Of a DNA stretch of 64,000 bases, positions 1-9,134 are shown in pieces. Where the stretch lies: contig NZ_CP114769.1 of the NCBI RefSeq assembly GCF_027359925.1, positions 1-64,000 on the forward strand, in the 5' to 3' direction. Within the stretch, counting starts at the first letter, position 1; every line of letters begins with the position of its first letter. Made by a program: the position numbers and the translations under genes. This stretch comes from Hymenobacter canadensis (lineage in GTDB: Bacteria; Bacteroidota; Bacteroidia; Cytophagales; Hymenobacteraceae). The notes under the pieces are model-generated. The model had not been told where the DNA came from, did no database searches, and was given only the letters and a program-made list of their open reading frames with translations.

Positions 1-1253
1 GCCCTGGCCGGCCCGCGGCTCTTTGTGAACTTTCTGCGAAGCCAGCAAGGCCTGATCCTTAGACGAGGCGTACAGCGTGATTCCGCCAAAACGGTTGCTG
101 AGCTTAGGTGCGATCTGCTCGCGGAAGATATCGGCATCGATGTCCGGGGCGGCGAGTACTATCTCCTTGATTCGGGGGGCCAGGGCCGGGTTTTCAGCTA
201 CCAGATCCACCAGTGCGGCGGTAAGTCCCCGGTTGCCCATGCTGTGCCCAACGATGTAGAGCTGCTCGATGCTCCCCGTCGTCAACGCCTCCACGATAAA
301 CTTCTTTAAGTCGGGCGTAGCCCAGGCAATGTTGTTCTCATCCACGGTATAGCCCAGCGTGTTGCCCTGGGAAGGCCAGCTGAACAGCAGGGCCGGCCCG
401 GCAAAACTCAGGTCGCTAGCCATCTGCGCCGTTCGCTTCACGGCCGCGTCAAACCCCACGTTGTAGCCGTGCACGAACATAAAGGCGCTTTTGGAGCGGG
501 CCGCGTCCTTGCGAATGTTCTGAAAGAAGACATCCTTTGGCCTGGTAGATGACTGCGTAACAAACACGTGCTTGTCGGGGTCGTTGCTGCCTATTTCGAA
601 GCCCAGCAGGGAGTAAGGCGATTCGATCTTGCCGATGCTGTGACCGGGAGGGATGTTGACCACGGCCATCCCGTACGTGACTTTAGTAGCGCTGGTCGCC
701 CGGTCGCCCGCGAACTGCAGTACTTGCCGCTCGCTGCCATTTGCCTTTCGATTGGTCGCAAAGTAGACCACCACGTCCTTAGCGTAGCGCAAATTCACTT
801 TATCCTGGGCGTACTTGCGTGTCCGTTCCAGCTGGGCCTGGGTGGGGGCTGGCCCGGGCTTCTGCGAAGGCATTGGCCCGGGAGCTGATCCCAGAACAAG
901 CGGGGGAGCCAACTGCAGCGAATCCACCGTGGCCCAGGTGGCCAGCACTTTTTCCTTCCCGCGCTCTCCGTCGGCGGTCACATACTCTCCTTCCCGCAGA
1001 ACAGTGCGCGAGCCATTCAGATCCACGGTTGCGGTTTTATGTTCCAGCCGGGCCCCATTAGCCAGCACGACATCTTTCAGCAGGGCTCTATCGCCTCGTC
1101 CGTTACGCGCATCACCGAGCCAAACTGCATCACATACCGCACTGGTACAGCAGTAGCCTGGTGAGAGCCCCTGGCTGTTAACGTAAATGGGGCCGGCTGC
1201 AGGGTGGCAAGAGACAAGACGAGCAGGGCAGACCAGCGGAAGGGGAAGTGCAT
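1..1253 (-). pseudogene. alpha/beta hydrolase (DUF900-like), frameshifted and cut by the window edge
   Basis: Reading the minus strand from an ATG at 1253 gives a hydrophobic signal-like N-terminus, then a short segment like the DUF6799-type repeats of Bacteroidota exported proteins (YVMQFGSVMRVTDE). Around 1091-1100 this frame stops and the open frame continues one base out of register with LLKDVVLANGARLEH, the expected continuation, so one base appears to be missing near a GG pair. The rest is a serine-hydrolase fold: MFVHGYNVGF fits the oxyanion strand and IVGHSMGN the nucleophile elbow, as in DUF900 hydrolases. The C-terminus lies beyond base 1. It is either a true pseudogene or a sequencing error. 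The substrate is unknown and secretion is inferred from the leader. Confidence 0.72.
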
Positions 1254-1533
1254 GAAGTTAGGGGAGCGTACTAGGTACTATATGGAAGAGGATATAATAG
1301 GGTAAATATAGAGGATTAATCAGATATAATATAATTATTAAAATAACTATCTGTACTTGATGAAGGTTGGCTACGCGGCTCACCAGGCCCCTTGCTATAG
1401 CCGGGGGGATGAAGCAGCAACTGTAATATCCGGCATGGTAAACCAATTGGTCTGCAGCGAATGGTGGCATTGACCTCCGCAGTTTTACAGCAGTATTGGC
1501 ATTGCTTTGTCAGCCCAAGTCAAGAAGTGGGCA

Positions 1534-2598
1534 TCAATCCAGCCGCGAGAGAAGTTCAAAGAGCGGCTGATTAACGTAATAGTTAGAGTTTACCTGCTTA
1601 TGCTTAACCAAGATGCCGTCTTGAGCCAGCTTATTTAAGTAGCTGGCAGCGGTAGGACGGCTCACATTGAGTTCCTGCTGTAAGAATTCGATGCGGGTAT
1701 AGGGATGCCGATATAAGTTATTGAGCAGGTCCTGGCTGTAAAATTTGTAAGTGCGCAGCTGTTGCTTGGTCTGCTGCATTAAGCTGCGCATTTCCGTGAT
1801 TAATAGTATGCTTTCGCGAGCCGTTTGCTCGATGCCTGTAAGCATATAAAGCAGCCACGGCTCCCAGTCCCCGGTATCACGCACCGCTTGCAGATAGTGG
1901 TAATAGTCAGCCTTATTGTGCGTGATAAAGCGACTTAGGTACAGCACTGGGATATCCAGCAGTTCTTTGAGCACGAGGTACAGAATGTTGAGAATCCGCC
2001 CGGTGCGCCCGTTGCCGTCATAAAAGGGGTGGATGCTTTCGAACTGAAAATGCAGCACGGCCATTTTCACGAGTGGGTCGACATCGTGTAGGGAATCATC
2101 ATTGAGGTACTGCTCTAAATTTCCCATCAGGTCGAGAATGGTGACCGGGTCTTGTGGGGGCGTATACACCACCTCCCCACGTTGATTTTTAAGCGTTGTA
2201 CCTGGTAGCTTGCGGTATCCCCCGCTATCACGCTTCAGCTCTTCCTGGATTTGGGCAATGTGATTAGCACTCAGAAAACCAAACTGCTTTACTAAGCGAG
2301 TGCCCAGGCGCAGGGCCGCCGCGTAGCGCTGCACTTCTTTGGCAGCCTGTGAGACCCCCAAATTAAGCTCGGCATTAAATAGCTCATCGTGCGTTGTGAT
2401 GATGTTTTCGATTGCCGAACTGTCTTTCGCCTCTTGCAAGGGCAGGGTATCCAGCAAGATGCTCTCGTTGGGGATGGCCGCGACCAAGCCTTTTAGCTCT
2501 GCTAAGGCCCGATGAGCAGCCGGCAGCTTTTTCAGTACGGCTCGTGTTTCTAGTTCTATCGTAGGCGGAAGCGCGGAAGGTTGCCAAGTAGTTTGCAC
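1534..2598 (-). CDS. fic: Fic family protein with N-terminal inhibitory helix and C-terminal winged helix
   Basis: Fic enzymes transfer AMP or another nucleotide moiety to target protein hydroxyls. The core motif HPFYDGNGRTGR lies at residues 190-201, with the catalytic His and the phosphate-binding loop intact. Residues 60-66 (SSAIENI) match the [S/T]xxxE[G/N] autoinhibitory motif placed N-terminal to the core, so this is a class II, self-inhibited Fic. The last 80 residues look like a winged helix that could bind DNA. At 354 residues it has the usual length for Fic proteins of this layout. A 13-bp perfect inverted repeat lies just upstream of the start and may be its operator. No partner antitoxin gene is adjacent. 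The target is unknown. Confidence 0.93.
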   Translation of the reverse strand: MQTTWQPSALPPTIELETRAVLKKLPAAHRALAELKGLVAAIPNESILLDTLPLQEAKDSSAIENIITTHDELFNAELNLGVSQAAKEVQRYAAALRLGTRLVKQFGFLSANHIAQIQEELKRDSGGYRKLPGTTLKNQRGEVVYTPPQDPVTILDLMGNLEQYLNDDSLHDVDPLVKMAVLHFQFESIHPFYDGNGRTGRILNILYLVLKELLDIPVLYLSRFITHNKADYYHYLQAVRDTGDWEPWLLYMLTGIEQTARESILLITEMRSLMQQTKQQLRTYKFYSQDLLNNLYRHPYTRIEFLQQELNVSRPTAASYLNKLAQDGILVKHKQVNSNYYVNQPLFELLSRLD

Positions 2599-2634
2599 GC
2601 AGAAGGGAAATAGTCAGGAAGAAAGCCAGCCTAG

Positions 2635-2667
2635 CTTTGTAAAGAAACTTGATTTTTCTTTACAAAG
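2635..2667. promoter_or_regulatory. 13-bp inverted repeat upstream of fic, candidate operator
   Basis: CTTTGTAAAGAAA at 2635-2647 is matched exactly by its reverse complement at 2655-2667, with a 7-nt spacer. It begins 37 bp upstream of the fic start codon, where an autorepressor would bind. The winged helix at the end of Fic is an obvious candidate ligand, but that is inference. Confidence 0.5.
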
Positions 2668-2769
2668 GATCACGACCTATATAAAAGAAGAGTAGCCTTT
2701 CTTTCTATAGGCACTGTCATCGCTTTGACTGGTGGATTGGTGAGACCAATGAGAAAGCAAAGTAATAAG

Positions 2770-2794
2770 GTCCGATAACTCTTACTTATCGGAC
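2770..2794. repeat. 9-bp inverted repeat upstream of the integrase
   Basis: GTCCGATAA at 2770-2778 and its exact complement TTATCGGAC at 2786-2794 flank a 7-nt loop, 64 bp before the integrase start. It may be an operator, a weak terminator for incoming transcription, or part of a recombination site; the sequence does not decide. Confidence 0.45.
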
Positions 2795-2857
2795 TCTATT
2801 GCTATCTTCGCTTTTGCCAGCAAAAAGTCGCGTTTTACTCCTTACTATATAGGCTGC

Positions 2858-3820
2858 ATGGAAAACTCCGCCGAGCTCTCAGTTCCCGCTCACGCGTCGG
2901 CGGCACTGGCGCACCTGACCGAGCACACCAACCGCTACGTTGAGGCCGGACTGAGCGGCGCCGCGAACACGGCCAAAGCGTACGCCGGGGATTTGAAACG
3001 GTTTGGGATTTGGTGTGCCGAGCACGGACTCGAGCCGCTGCCGTGCTCGGTGGATACGCTCGCCGGATTTGTAACGCACCTGGCCGAAACCGGCAAAAAG
3101 GTGTCGACCATTCAGCGGCACTGTGCGGCCGTGACCAAGGCGCATGCCTTGCGGGGGATTGACTCGCCCACGGACGACAAGAAGTTTAAGGTGCTCATGG
3201 AAGGCATCGCCCGGATTAAGGGCGTGCGCCAGAAACAGGCCCCGGCCTTTACGCTGGCCAACTTCAAGCGGACGGTGAGAAGCATCAATGGCAAAACGCT
3301 GGCAGGCATGCGCGACCGGGTGATTCTGCTGCTGGGGTTTACCGGAGCCTTTCGGCGCTCTGAGCTGGCCGCGCTGAATATTGAGGACTTGTCGTTTTCG
3401 GAGGAAGGGTTGATAGTCAACCTGGCGAAGAGCAAGACTAATCAGTACAGCGCGGCTGAGGAAAAGGCCATTTTCTACTCGCCGGATTTCAAGCTGTGCC
3501 CGATCCGAACATTGGAGGCATGGATTAAACGACTGGACCGAACCACGGGGCCGGTTTTTGTATCCTTTCGTAAGGGTGAACGGCTGACGGAACGGCGGCT
3601 GACCGATAAGCACCTGAACTTGATTGTGCAGCGCTATCTGGGGCCGAAGTATTCTGCTCACTCGCTGCGAGCATCGTTTGTGACAGTGGCTAAACTAGCT
3701 GGAGCAGATGATTCAGAGGTAATGAATCAGACCAAGCACAAGACAAGTGAGATGATTCGGCGTTACACCCGTCTTGACAATGTGCGCCAGCACAATGCTG
3801 CACAGAAATTAGGACTCTAA
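2858..3820 (+). CDS. tyrosine recombinase / phage-type integrase
   Basis: The enzyme cuts and rejoins DNA at specific sites through a 3'-phosphotyrosine link. The catalytic set is complete: R166 in GAFRRSEL, K193 in KSKT, H268 and R271 in HSLRAS, H294 in TKHKTS and Y303 in RRYTR. Residues 15-110 form the SAM-like core-binding domain. The length of 320 residues is normal for XerC/D-like and small plasmid or island integrases. It is followed after 130 bp by a degenerate serine recombinase and then the SIR2-STAND gene, so it may mobilise that cargo or resolve replicon multimers. Nothing specific to integron integrases was recognised, although no alignment could be made. Confidence 0.93.
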   Translation: MENSAELSVPAHASAALAHLTEHTNRYVEAGLSGAANTAKAYAGDLKRFGIWCAEHGLEPLPCSVDTLAGFVTHLAETGKKVSTIQRHCAAVTKAHALRGIDSPTDDKKFKVLMEGIARIKGVRQKQAPAFTLANFKRTVRSINGKTLAGMRDRVILLLGFTGAFRRSELAALNIEDLSFSEEGLIVNLAKSKTNQYSAAEEKAIFYSPDFKLCPIRTLEAWIKRLDRTTGPVFVSFRKGERLTERRLTDKHLNLIVQRYLGPKYSAHSLRASFVTVAKLAGADDSEVMNQTKHKTSEMIRRYTRLDNVRQHNAAQKLGL

Positions 3821-3884
3821 ACAATTGTTCATTCTTGGACATTTTGCAACATCCCATCTAGAGGCTGGAAACGACATTTATTGC

Positions 3885-3911
3885 GCCGTTTTTCAAGACC
3901 GTTTATTGAAC
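3885..3911 (+). repeat. isolated copy of the cassette-type repeat
   Basis: GCCGTTT, a 5-nt spacer and GACCGTTTATTGAAC resemble the element repeated in the 56-63 kb array. The copy lies 39 bp before the serine-recombinase-like ORF, the same geometry as in the array, but more than 50 kb away. A chance match is not excluded. Confidence 0.4.
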
Positions 3912-3950
3912 GGCATTTCCGACCTTACCAACTCAACATTTAAGTAACAT

Positions 3951-4487
3951 ATGCAGATCGCTTTGTACACCCTCGTCCCAACTAAGGACAAGGTGCAATC
4001 CGTCGAGAACCAGCTGCCGGAACTACGCCGCTTCGCCGCGGTCCACGGTTGGACAATCCATAAAGAGTATTTGAAAGAGGAGTCAGCTGGTATCGGCCAG
4101 CGGAGCCAGTTTAAAGCAGTGTTTGCCGATGCCCACCATCGACATTTTGATATGGTACTCTTTTGGAACATATACCGCGTCAACCATGAAGGAGCCTTTC
4201 CAACTTTGATGTATCTGAACATGCTGGAAACTCATGGGGTCAGCTATAAGTCACTCATTGAGCTCCTTGATTCAATAATGCTATTCAAGGATGCTATTAT
4301 CGCAGTGCTGGCTACTACTGCTAAACAAGCGCTGACTCGGTTAAGTGAGCGCACCAAGACTAGATTGGCAAGAGCAGTTGCAAAAAGGAAAACTTTAAGC
4401 CGGCCTACTATGACCTCGGAAGTAATGTCAACGCTAGACAGATGGAAGATCTGGGAACATCTATTAAAAGATTACGTTTGGTACTAA
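3951..4487 (+). CDS. degenerate serine recombinase (resolvase/invertase fold), probably inactive
   Basis: The whole length follows the resolvase catalytic fold: ALYTLVPTKDKVQSVENQ aligns with the N-terminal strand and active-site loop, FDMVLFWNIYRVNHEG with the usual DRLxR segment, and LSERTKTRLARA with the E-helix (SERTKAGL). Key residues are replaced. The nucleophilic Ser of the R-V-S-T motif is Pro10, the preceding Arg is Leu, the Asp of DRL is Tyr75 and the following Arg is lost. The C-terminal helix-turn-helix is short and poorly conserved. The frame is nevertheless fully open over 178 codons, suggesting either recent decay or retention as a DNA-binding or regulatory protein. Confidence 0.7.
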   Translation: MQIALYTLVPTKDKVQSVENQLPELRRFAAVHGWTIHKEYLKEESAGIGQRSQFKAVFADAHHRHFDMVLFWNIYRVNHEGAFPTLMYLNMLETHGVSYKSLIELLDSIMLFKDAIIAVLATTAKQALTRLSERTKTRLARAVAKRKTLSRPTMTSEVMSTLDRWKIWEHLLKDYVWY

Positions 4488-4538
4488 ATCTATTTCCTAG
4501 TACAATTTCAAAATACGCCTTAAATCGTTAAGCACGCC

Positions 4539-7500
4539 ATGCATACTGAAGCTTCATCTTTGCCTTTCCCCAATGAGTTGAAAAAAGCTATAGAGACTGA
4601 TAGCTTAATCGTTTTTACAGGAGCGGGAACATCCAGAAAATTTGATCTCCCAAGCTGGAATAAGCTAGCAATAGATATAATTAATGATTTGGACGATGAG
4701 AGTTTTAAAACGCTTATACCAGCAATAGTGTCCGGTAAGATATCAGCGCTCTATGCTTTGACTTTACTTGAGAATGAAAAATATAAAATAAGACAATATA
4801 TTGAAAATAATTTTTGTTTAACAAAGGATAAAGATTTTGGATTTCATAATAATTTAATTGAATTAAGTGGCAAGATAGTTACCACAAATTATGATAATGC
4901 ATTTGAACTAGCTAACAGTGATGTTTATTCTGCTGTTCATAACTCTGCATTCAAGATATCAAGTCTAAAAAATAAGCAAGAATTTATATTCAAATTACAT
5001 GGATGTGCAAAAACTGATTCATCATCATGTGTTGTTTTTGAGAATGATTATGATAAGTTATATTCTGATGAGACTGCGGCAATTTTTAAATTAAAAGAAC
5101 TATTTATTAATAACACTTTTTTATTTATTGGCTTTAGTTTGAACGATCCATATGTAGTTAAAATATTTCAACATATTGATAAGATATTTGACGGAAATTG
5201 CAGACATTATATATTATCAACATCAGAGTTAAAATTCCCAAACCTAAATTGTATTAAAAGCTTGGTAATAGATGATTATAATCAAATTGATGCTTTAGTT
5301 GATTATTGGCTAGAGTATAAAAGGAGTGTAATAAAGAGTCGAGAGGTTATATCATTTAGTATAGATAAGACTTTGCTTAGGCGTCCAAAAGTGGCAGTAC
5401 TTTCACCAAATCCTGTGGATTTATCTATAAAAAGTGAGCTACCTAAATTAAGCACTTTATTAGATTCATTAGATGTTGATATTTATAATGGCTATCTCAA
5501 TGTTAGAAACATGCAACTAATTGAAGATTATGACTACGTATTCATAGTTACCAAATCATTTAAAGACAAGATATATATTGAGGATGAAAATTTAAAAAGT
5601 ACTCTAATATCATTAGACGAACTTGATAAATATTTGCTAGATGATAGCATTCCTGTTATATTAATTGTTGATAAAGAAATTTCTTTTTCTGGCAATATTA
5701 ATCTTGTTAACATCTGCACTTACAAGAACAATATAATAAACAGATTTATTTTTAAATTTATAAGACGTGGGTTAATTAATGTAAATGAGCCTGAGATTAA
5801 AGTATTCAATATGAATAAAGTTGATATAACAATAGATAAGGGAAAATCAAAAAATCATTCTATCAATGAGCAAAACAGGGTTTTAGATTTTAATGTTAAG
5901 GGATTTTCTGTTATAGGAAGAGTAGAAGAGCAAAGCAATATTGCTTCAAGGATGATCGATATAATTCACTCTCATAAACTTCTTAATGTCAAAGGTTCTG
6001 GTGGCATAGGGAAGACTACTTTAATTCGTAAGATTAGTTCTGAACTTTATGACAGGGGTTACTTCACACAAGGGGTAACATTTAATTCATGTGAGTATAC
6101 GAACACTTTTAGTGATTTTAAAGATTTATTATCTAAAGGATTTAAATTAAATGAAGTAATTGACTTAAAAGAGTATCTACAAGAGATAGGAAGTAAAATC
6201 GATATGATGATTATACTCGATAATTTTGAATCCATATCAACTATTGATGATCGAAGTGAATATGAAAAAATAATTGATCTTCTCGAATTTGCTACTGATT
6301 ATGCAAATATTGTATTGACTTCCAGGGAGAACTTGAACACTCATTTTGAAGATATTTACACTCTGTCTTCTCTCAATACTGATGACGCAGTAAAGTTATT
6401 TATCAGCAGTTATGGCGAGGTAAAAAAGGAGGAACTGTCAATTTTAAGAATTGATATACTTGAAAATATATTAAACAATAACCCGCTAGCGATTAAACTT
6501 GTTACTAAAACCATAGTCCCTCAAAGCGGAATATTAAATTTAAAGAAAAATTTAGAAGAGGATCTATTCAAAAATACAAGTGAGGATTTTATAAATATAT
6601 ATAAGAAAGATGTCGACATGAACATAGAGAAAACAAGATCTATTTATCAGTCTATTAATTATTCATACTGCAAACTTAATGTAAGAGAAAAACTTGCACT
6701 TGAAATACTGAATCTATTTCCGGATGGTATATCTGTTTCCAATTTTAAAAAATGTTTTGAAGGCAAAAAATCATATAATAACATTAGTGAAACAGAATTA
6801 AGAAATTTGCAAAATAAATCATTAGTCGAAGGCTTTAATGGCCTAATAAGATTGCAGCCTATAATTAGAAAATTTGCTGAATTTCAGTTCAATAAAAGAC
6901 CAAAGGAAATCAGAGATAAATTTTGCAGCGACGCATACAGTTATAATTGCTTTATTGTTGATGCTCTCAATAAGGTGAGTATTACAAAAGGTGCTTCAGC
7001 TGCATATATTCTGCAGAATAATTTCAAAAATAATTTGTTGAACGTTCTGGATTTTGTAAATCAGATTGAAATATCGGACAAATCTATTTTGCCTGAAAAA
7101 AAATATCTATTAAACTATATATATGAAATGGATAGCTATGTTATTGGGGAAAATCAGGTTGCTAAATTTGTCGACAAATTAGAGGAGATCAAACCCTATT
7201 TCAATGATATTGATGATGCTGATAAGCTTTTAGACACATTAAAATATCATCTTATTTATTACAATAAAGATTTTGATTATTCTTATAAAAGAATGCAGGA
7301 ATTATATCCTGCTTCTGAAGTAATTAATAGAAGTGATTTTCATGAAGATTATGTAAAACGAAGATATGTAAATATGATATGCGCCATTCATAGTATGGAA
7401 GGTCATACTCTTGAATATGTCCACTCTTGTATTGTAGCATTTAATAAGATAGAAGGTGAAGCAAAAAAGCTATTTCACGTTGCTGATAATCATTTGTTTT

Positions 7501-8078
7501 ATCTAGGCGTGCATGTTGATTTAGATAGGCATGACAAGAGTTTTTACACATTTGAAAAACAAGCTGCTAGAGGCACTGATATTATCTCTGGAGTAGAAAA
7601 GTATATGAAAACATTATTTGAGGAAGAGCATCTGGAGAGAATTCAGTGTGTTTATACCTTATCCAAGGTTACAGATGTTGATAAGAATTCGATAAGGTCT
7701 TTGGTTGTGACTAACCCGTACACTCGAGGTCTAAAAGAGCTTATGCATGCTTTCGTTGAGAAAGACCCAGAAGCTAAAAGGAAGTATTTCGATAAGGCGT
7801 TGAAATACCTAATGCATATAAAATATTACTATCTAGAAGCGTTGTATTTTTATTGTAAGTTTTTAATGGAAATTAATAATGATGATTTTACTAAGAATTA
7901 CGAACTAGGATTAGAGCTCAGCAAAAAATACTTCTACCAATTTTTAGTATTCAAATTTGAATCATTGTTAGATAATAGTAAAGAGTATTCATTTAGCTAT
8001 AATTATTACCCCATAGAAGGTTTGGAATCATATGCAATTATTCATAAAAAATATTGGGACGAGATAGCATTAGACTAG
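4539..8078 (+). CDS. SIR2-STAND (NB-ARC-like) protein, candidate anti-phage NADase
   Basis: Residues 12-250 form a SIR2-like domain with GAGTS (28-32), TTNYDN (115-120), KLHG (152-155) and GFSLNDP (198-204); such domains usually deplete NAD+ on activation in defence proteins. Residues about 290-430 are an extra unassigned alpha/beta segment beginning PKVAVLSPNPVD. Residues about 465-720 are a STAND ATPase with Walker A GSGGIGKTTL, Walker B MMIILDNFE, the sensor-like VLTSREN and an NPLAIK motif equivalent to GLPLA. The remaining ~450 residues are helical and repeat-like, as expected for a ligand-sensing tail. The gene is very AT-rich beside GC-rich neighbours, so it was acquired horizontally. 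It appears to be a single-gene system of the SIR2-STAND (Avs-like) type. Confidence 0.88.
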   Translation: MHTEASSLPFPNELKKAIETDSLIVFTGAGTSRKFDLPSWNKLAIDIINDLDDESFKTLIPAIVSGKISALYALTLLENEKYKIRQYIENNFCLTKDKDFGFHNNLIELSGKIVTTNYDNAFELANSDVYSAVHNSAFKISSLKNKQEFIFKLHGCAKTDSSSCVVFENDYDKLYSDETAAIFKLKELFINNTFLFIGFSLNDPYVVKIFQHIDKIFDGNCRHYILSTSELKFPNLNCIKSLVIDDYNQIDALVDYWLEYKRSVIKSREVISFSIDKTLLRRPKVAVLSPNPVDLSIKSELPKLSTLLDSLDVDIYNGYLNVRNMQLIEDYDYVFIVTKSFKDKIYIEDENLKSTLISLDELDKYLLDDSIPVILIVDKEISFSGNINLVNICTYKNNIINRFIFKFIRRGLINVNEPEIKVFNMNKVDITIDKGKSKNHSINEQNRVLDFNVKGFSVIGRVEEQSNIASRMIDIIHSHKLLNVKGSGGIGKTTLIRKISSELYDRGYFTQGVTFNSCEYTNTFSDFKDLLSKGFKLNEVIDLKEYLQEIGSKIDMMIILDNFESISTIDDRSEYEKIIDLLEFATDYANIVLTSRENLNTHFEDIYTLSSLNTDDAVKLFISSYGEVKKEELSILRIDILENILNNNPLAIKLVTKTIVPQSGILNLKKNLEEDLFKNTSEDFINIYKKDVDMNIEKTRSIYQSINYSYCKLNVREKLALEILNLFPDGISVSNFKKCFEGKKSYNNISETELRNLQNKSLVEGFNGLIRLQPIIRKFAEFQFNKRPKEIRDKFCSDAYSYNCFIVDALNKVSITKGASAAYILQNNFKNNLLNVLDFVNQIEISDKSILPEKKYLLNYIYEMDSYVIGENQVAKFVDKLEEIKPYFNDIDDADKLLDTLKYHLIYYNKDFDYSYKRMQELYPASEVINRSDFHEDYVKRRYVNMICAIHSMEGHTLEYVHSCIVAFNKIEGEAKKLFHVADNHLFYLGVHVDLDRHDKSFYTFEKQAARGTDIISGVEKYMKTLFEEEHLERIQCVYTLSKVTDVDKNSIRSLVVTNPYTRGLKELMHAFVEKDPEAKRKYFDKALKYLMHIKYYYLEALYFYCKFLMEINNDDFTKNYELGLELSKKYFYQFLVFKFESLLDNSKEYSFSYNYYPIEGLESYAIIHKKYWDEIALD

Positions 8079-8698
8079 TGCATTGTTTGCAATAGCGCCG
8101 GCTCACCAGTATTTTACTGGTGGGCCGTGCTGCTATTACCATCGTACGCTACCTTTTGCATCCGCATTGATTATCAGCACTAAGAGCAAGCCCGAACCAT
8201 CTCACATTAGTCATGTCCGTATCCATTCCGCTGAACGACATGTTAAACAGAAGGTCTCAATCCCCATAGAAACGAGGTCTTTATAACCGGCATTAGAAGA
8301 GTAATGTGCAGCACTGTAGTATAATAAAGCCCCCACAGCGGACCATGATACAGTCAAACCAGAATGAGGTTGACGACGATGCCCCGGATCTGCCGTTAGT
8401 CCAGCCAGCTTGCATCACAGACCAAAGGATGGATGTGGCATCTTTGCAAACGGTATAGCTTAGTCCTCACGCCACCTATCGCTCGTGACTTATGATTAGG
8501 TAGCATCAATATGGCGCTGGAGTAAATGGTTGAACGCCTGAACCGCCGCCTGAAAGAGGCAAGCAGTACTTACCCATTGTCTGAACTTATTTATAGCAAC
8601 GACTGCCTGGCCACACTAGTTGAACTCATTTGTGTCCTTTTTCTAGCATAGAGCAAGGTGGAGTTTTGGGTTCTTCGACTCATTATTCACCCTATTCT
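8079..8698. other. intergenic region without a supported gene
   Basis: Short ORFs exist (for example 8083-8286) but they have no recognisable motif, no clear ribosome binding site and mixed composition. The region reads as decayed DNA between the SIR2-STAND gene and the remnants that follow. Confidence 0.5.
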
Positions 8699-8791
8699 AT
8701 GAGAACATTACTCAGGTTTGCAATACTCAGCAGGCTACTACTTATCGCAATGGTCATGGTGCAAACTCTGGCCCAGCCTCATCCCAAATAG
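8699..8791 (+). pseudogene. signal-peptide fragment of a lost exported protein
   Basis: A 30-codon ORF starts MRTLLRFAILSRLLLIAMVM and ends VQTLAQPHPK before a TAG. It has a basic start, a hydrophobic core and a TLAQ-type cleavage site, the form of a Bacteroidota signal peptide, with nothing attached downstream. It looks like the 5' end of a gene, possibly a TPR-type sensor protein, whose body has been lost. Confidence 0.4.
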
Positions 8792-8931
8792 GCATCGCCG
8801 CCACCTTGCAAGCTTAACTACTCCGATTTGGTAATGACCTGTAGACAAACCATATTGAAGCCATTCCTCTATGCAGGTTCATGAGTGTTGATAGTAGCTG
8901 AGTAACTTATGTGTTAAACAATGAACGCAGA

Positions 8932-8986
8932 AAAGCCCCTTTCAACCTGCGTTTCCAGCTTGGAAACGCAGGTTGAAAGGGGCTTT
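8932..8986. terminator. 26-bp perfect hairpin, probable bidirectional terminator
   Basis: The arms 8932-8957 and 8961-8986 are exact complements with a 3-nt loop. The base is A/T-rich on both sides (AAAGCCCC ... GGGGCTTT), the form of a factor-independent terminator usable in both directions. It lies just after the possible tRNA fragment on the minus strand. Confidence 0.6.
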
Positions 8987-9010
8987 AAAGGTGCCCAAAA
9001 GCTAAAAAGC

Positions 9011-9031
9011 ACCAGAAAAGGGACTCGAACC
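9011..9031 (-). other. possible 3'-terminal tRNA fragment (attachment-site-like)
   Basis: On the minus strand the sequence reads GGTTCGAGTCCCTTTTCTGG, which contains a T-loop-like GGTTCGAGTCCC and a possible acceptor strand, directly followed by a strong terminator. No tRNA body can be folded upstream. This is what remains of a tRNA 3' end after integration of an element, or a chance match. Confidence 0.3.
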
Positions 9032-9134
9032 AGAATACAAATCTTAATTTTTGATATCCTCGCTTACTGCCCATTGGTACCGATAAGTGAAGGATTATCG
9101 GTACTAATGATGAATGTAAAAGCAATAATGAGAT

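Noticed and set aside
1258..1470. 70-codon minus-strand ORF
   Set aside because: Low-complexity hydrophobic translation of AT-rich intergenic DNA, no family and no start context.
2879..3661. 260-codon minus-strand ORF opposite the integrase
   Set aside because: Shadow of the integrase, whose catalytic residues are complete.
8083..8286. 67-codon ORF after the SIR2-STAND gene
   Set aside because: No motif, no ribosome-binding context, composition like the non-coding surroundings.
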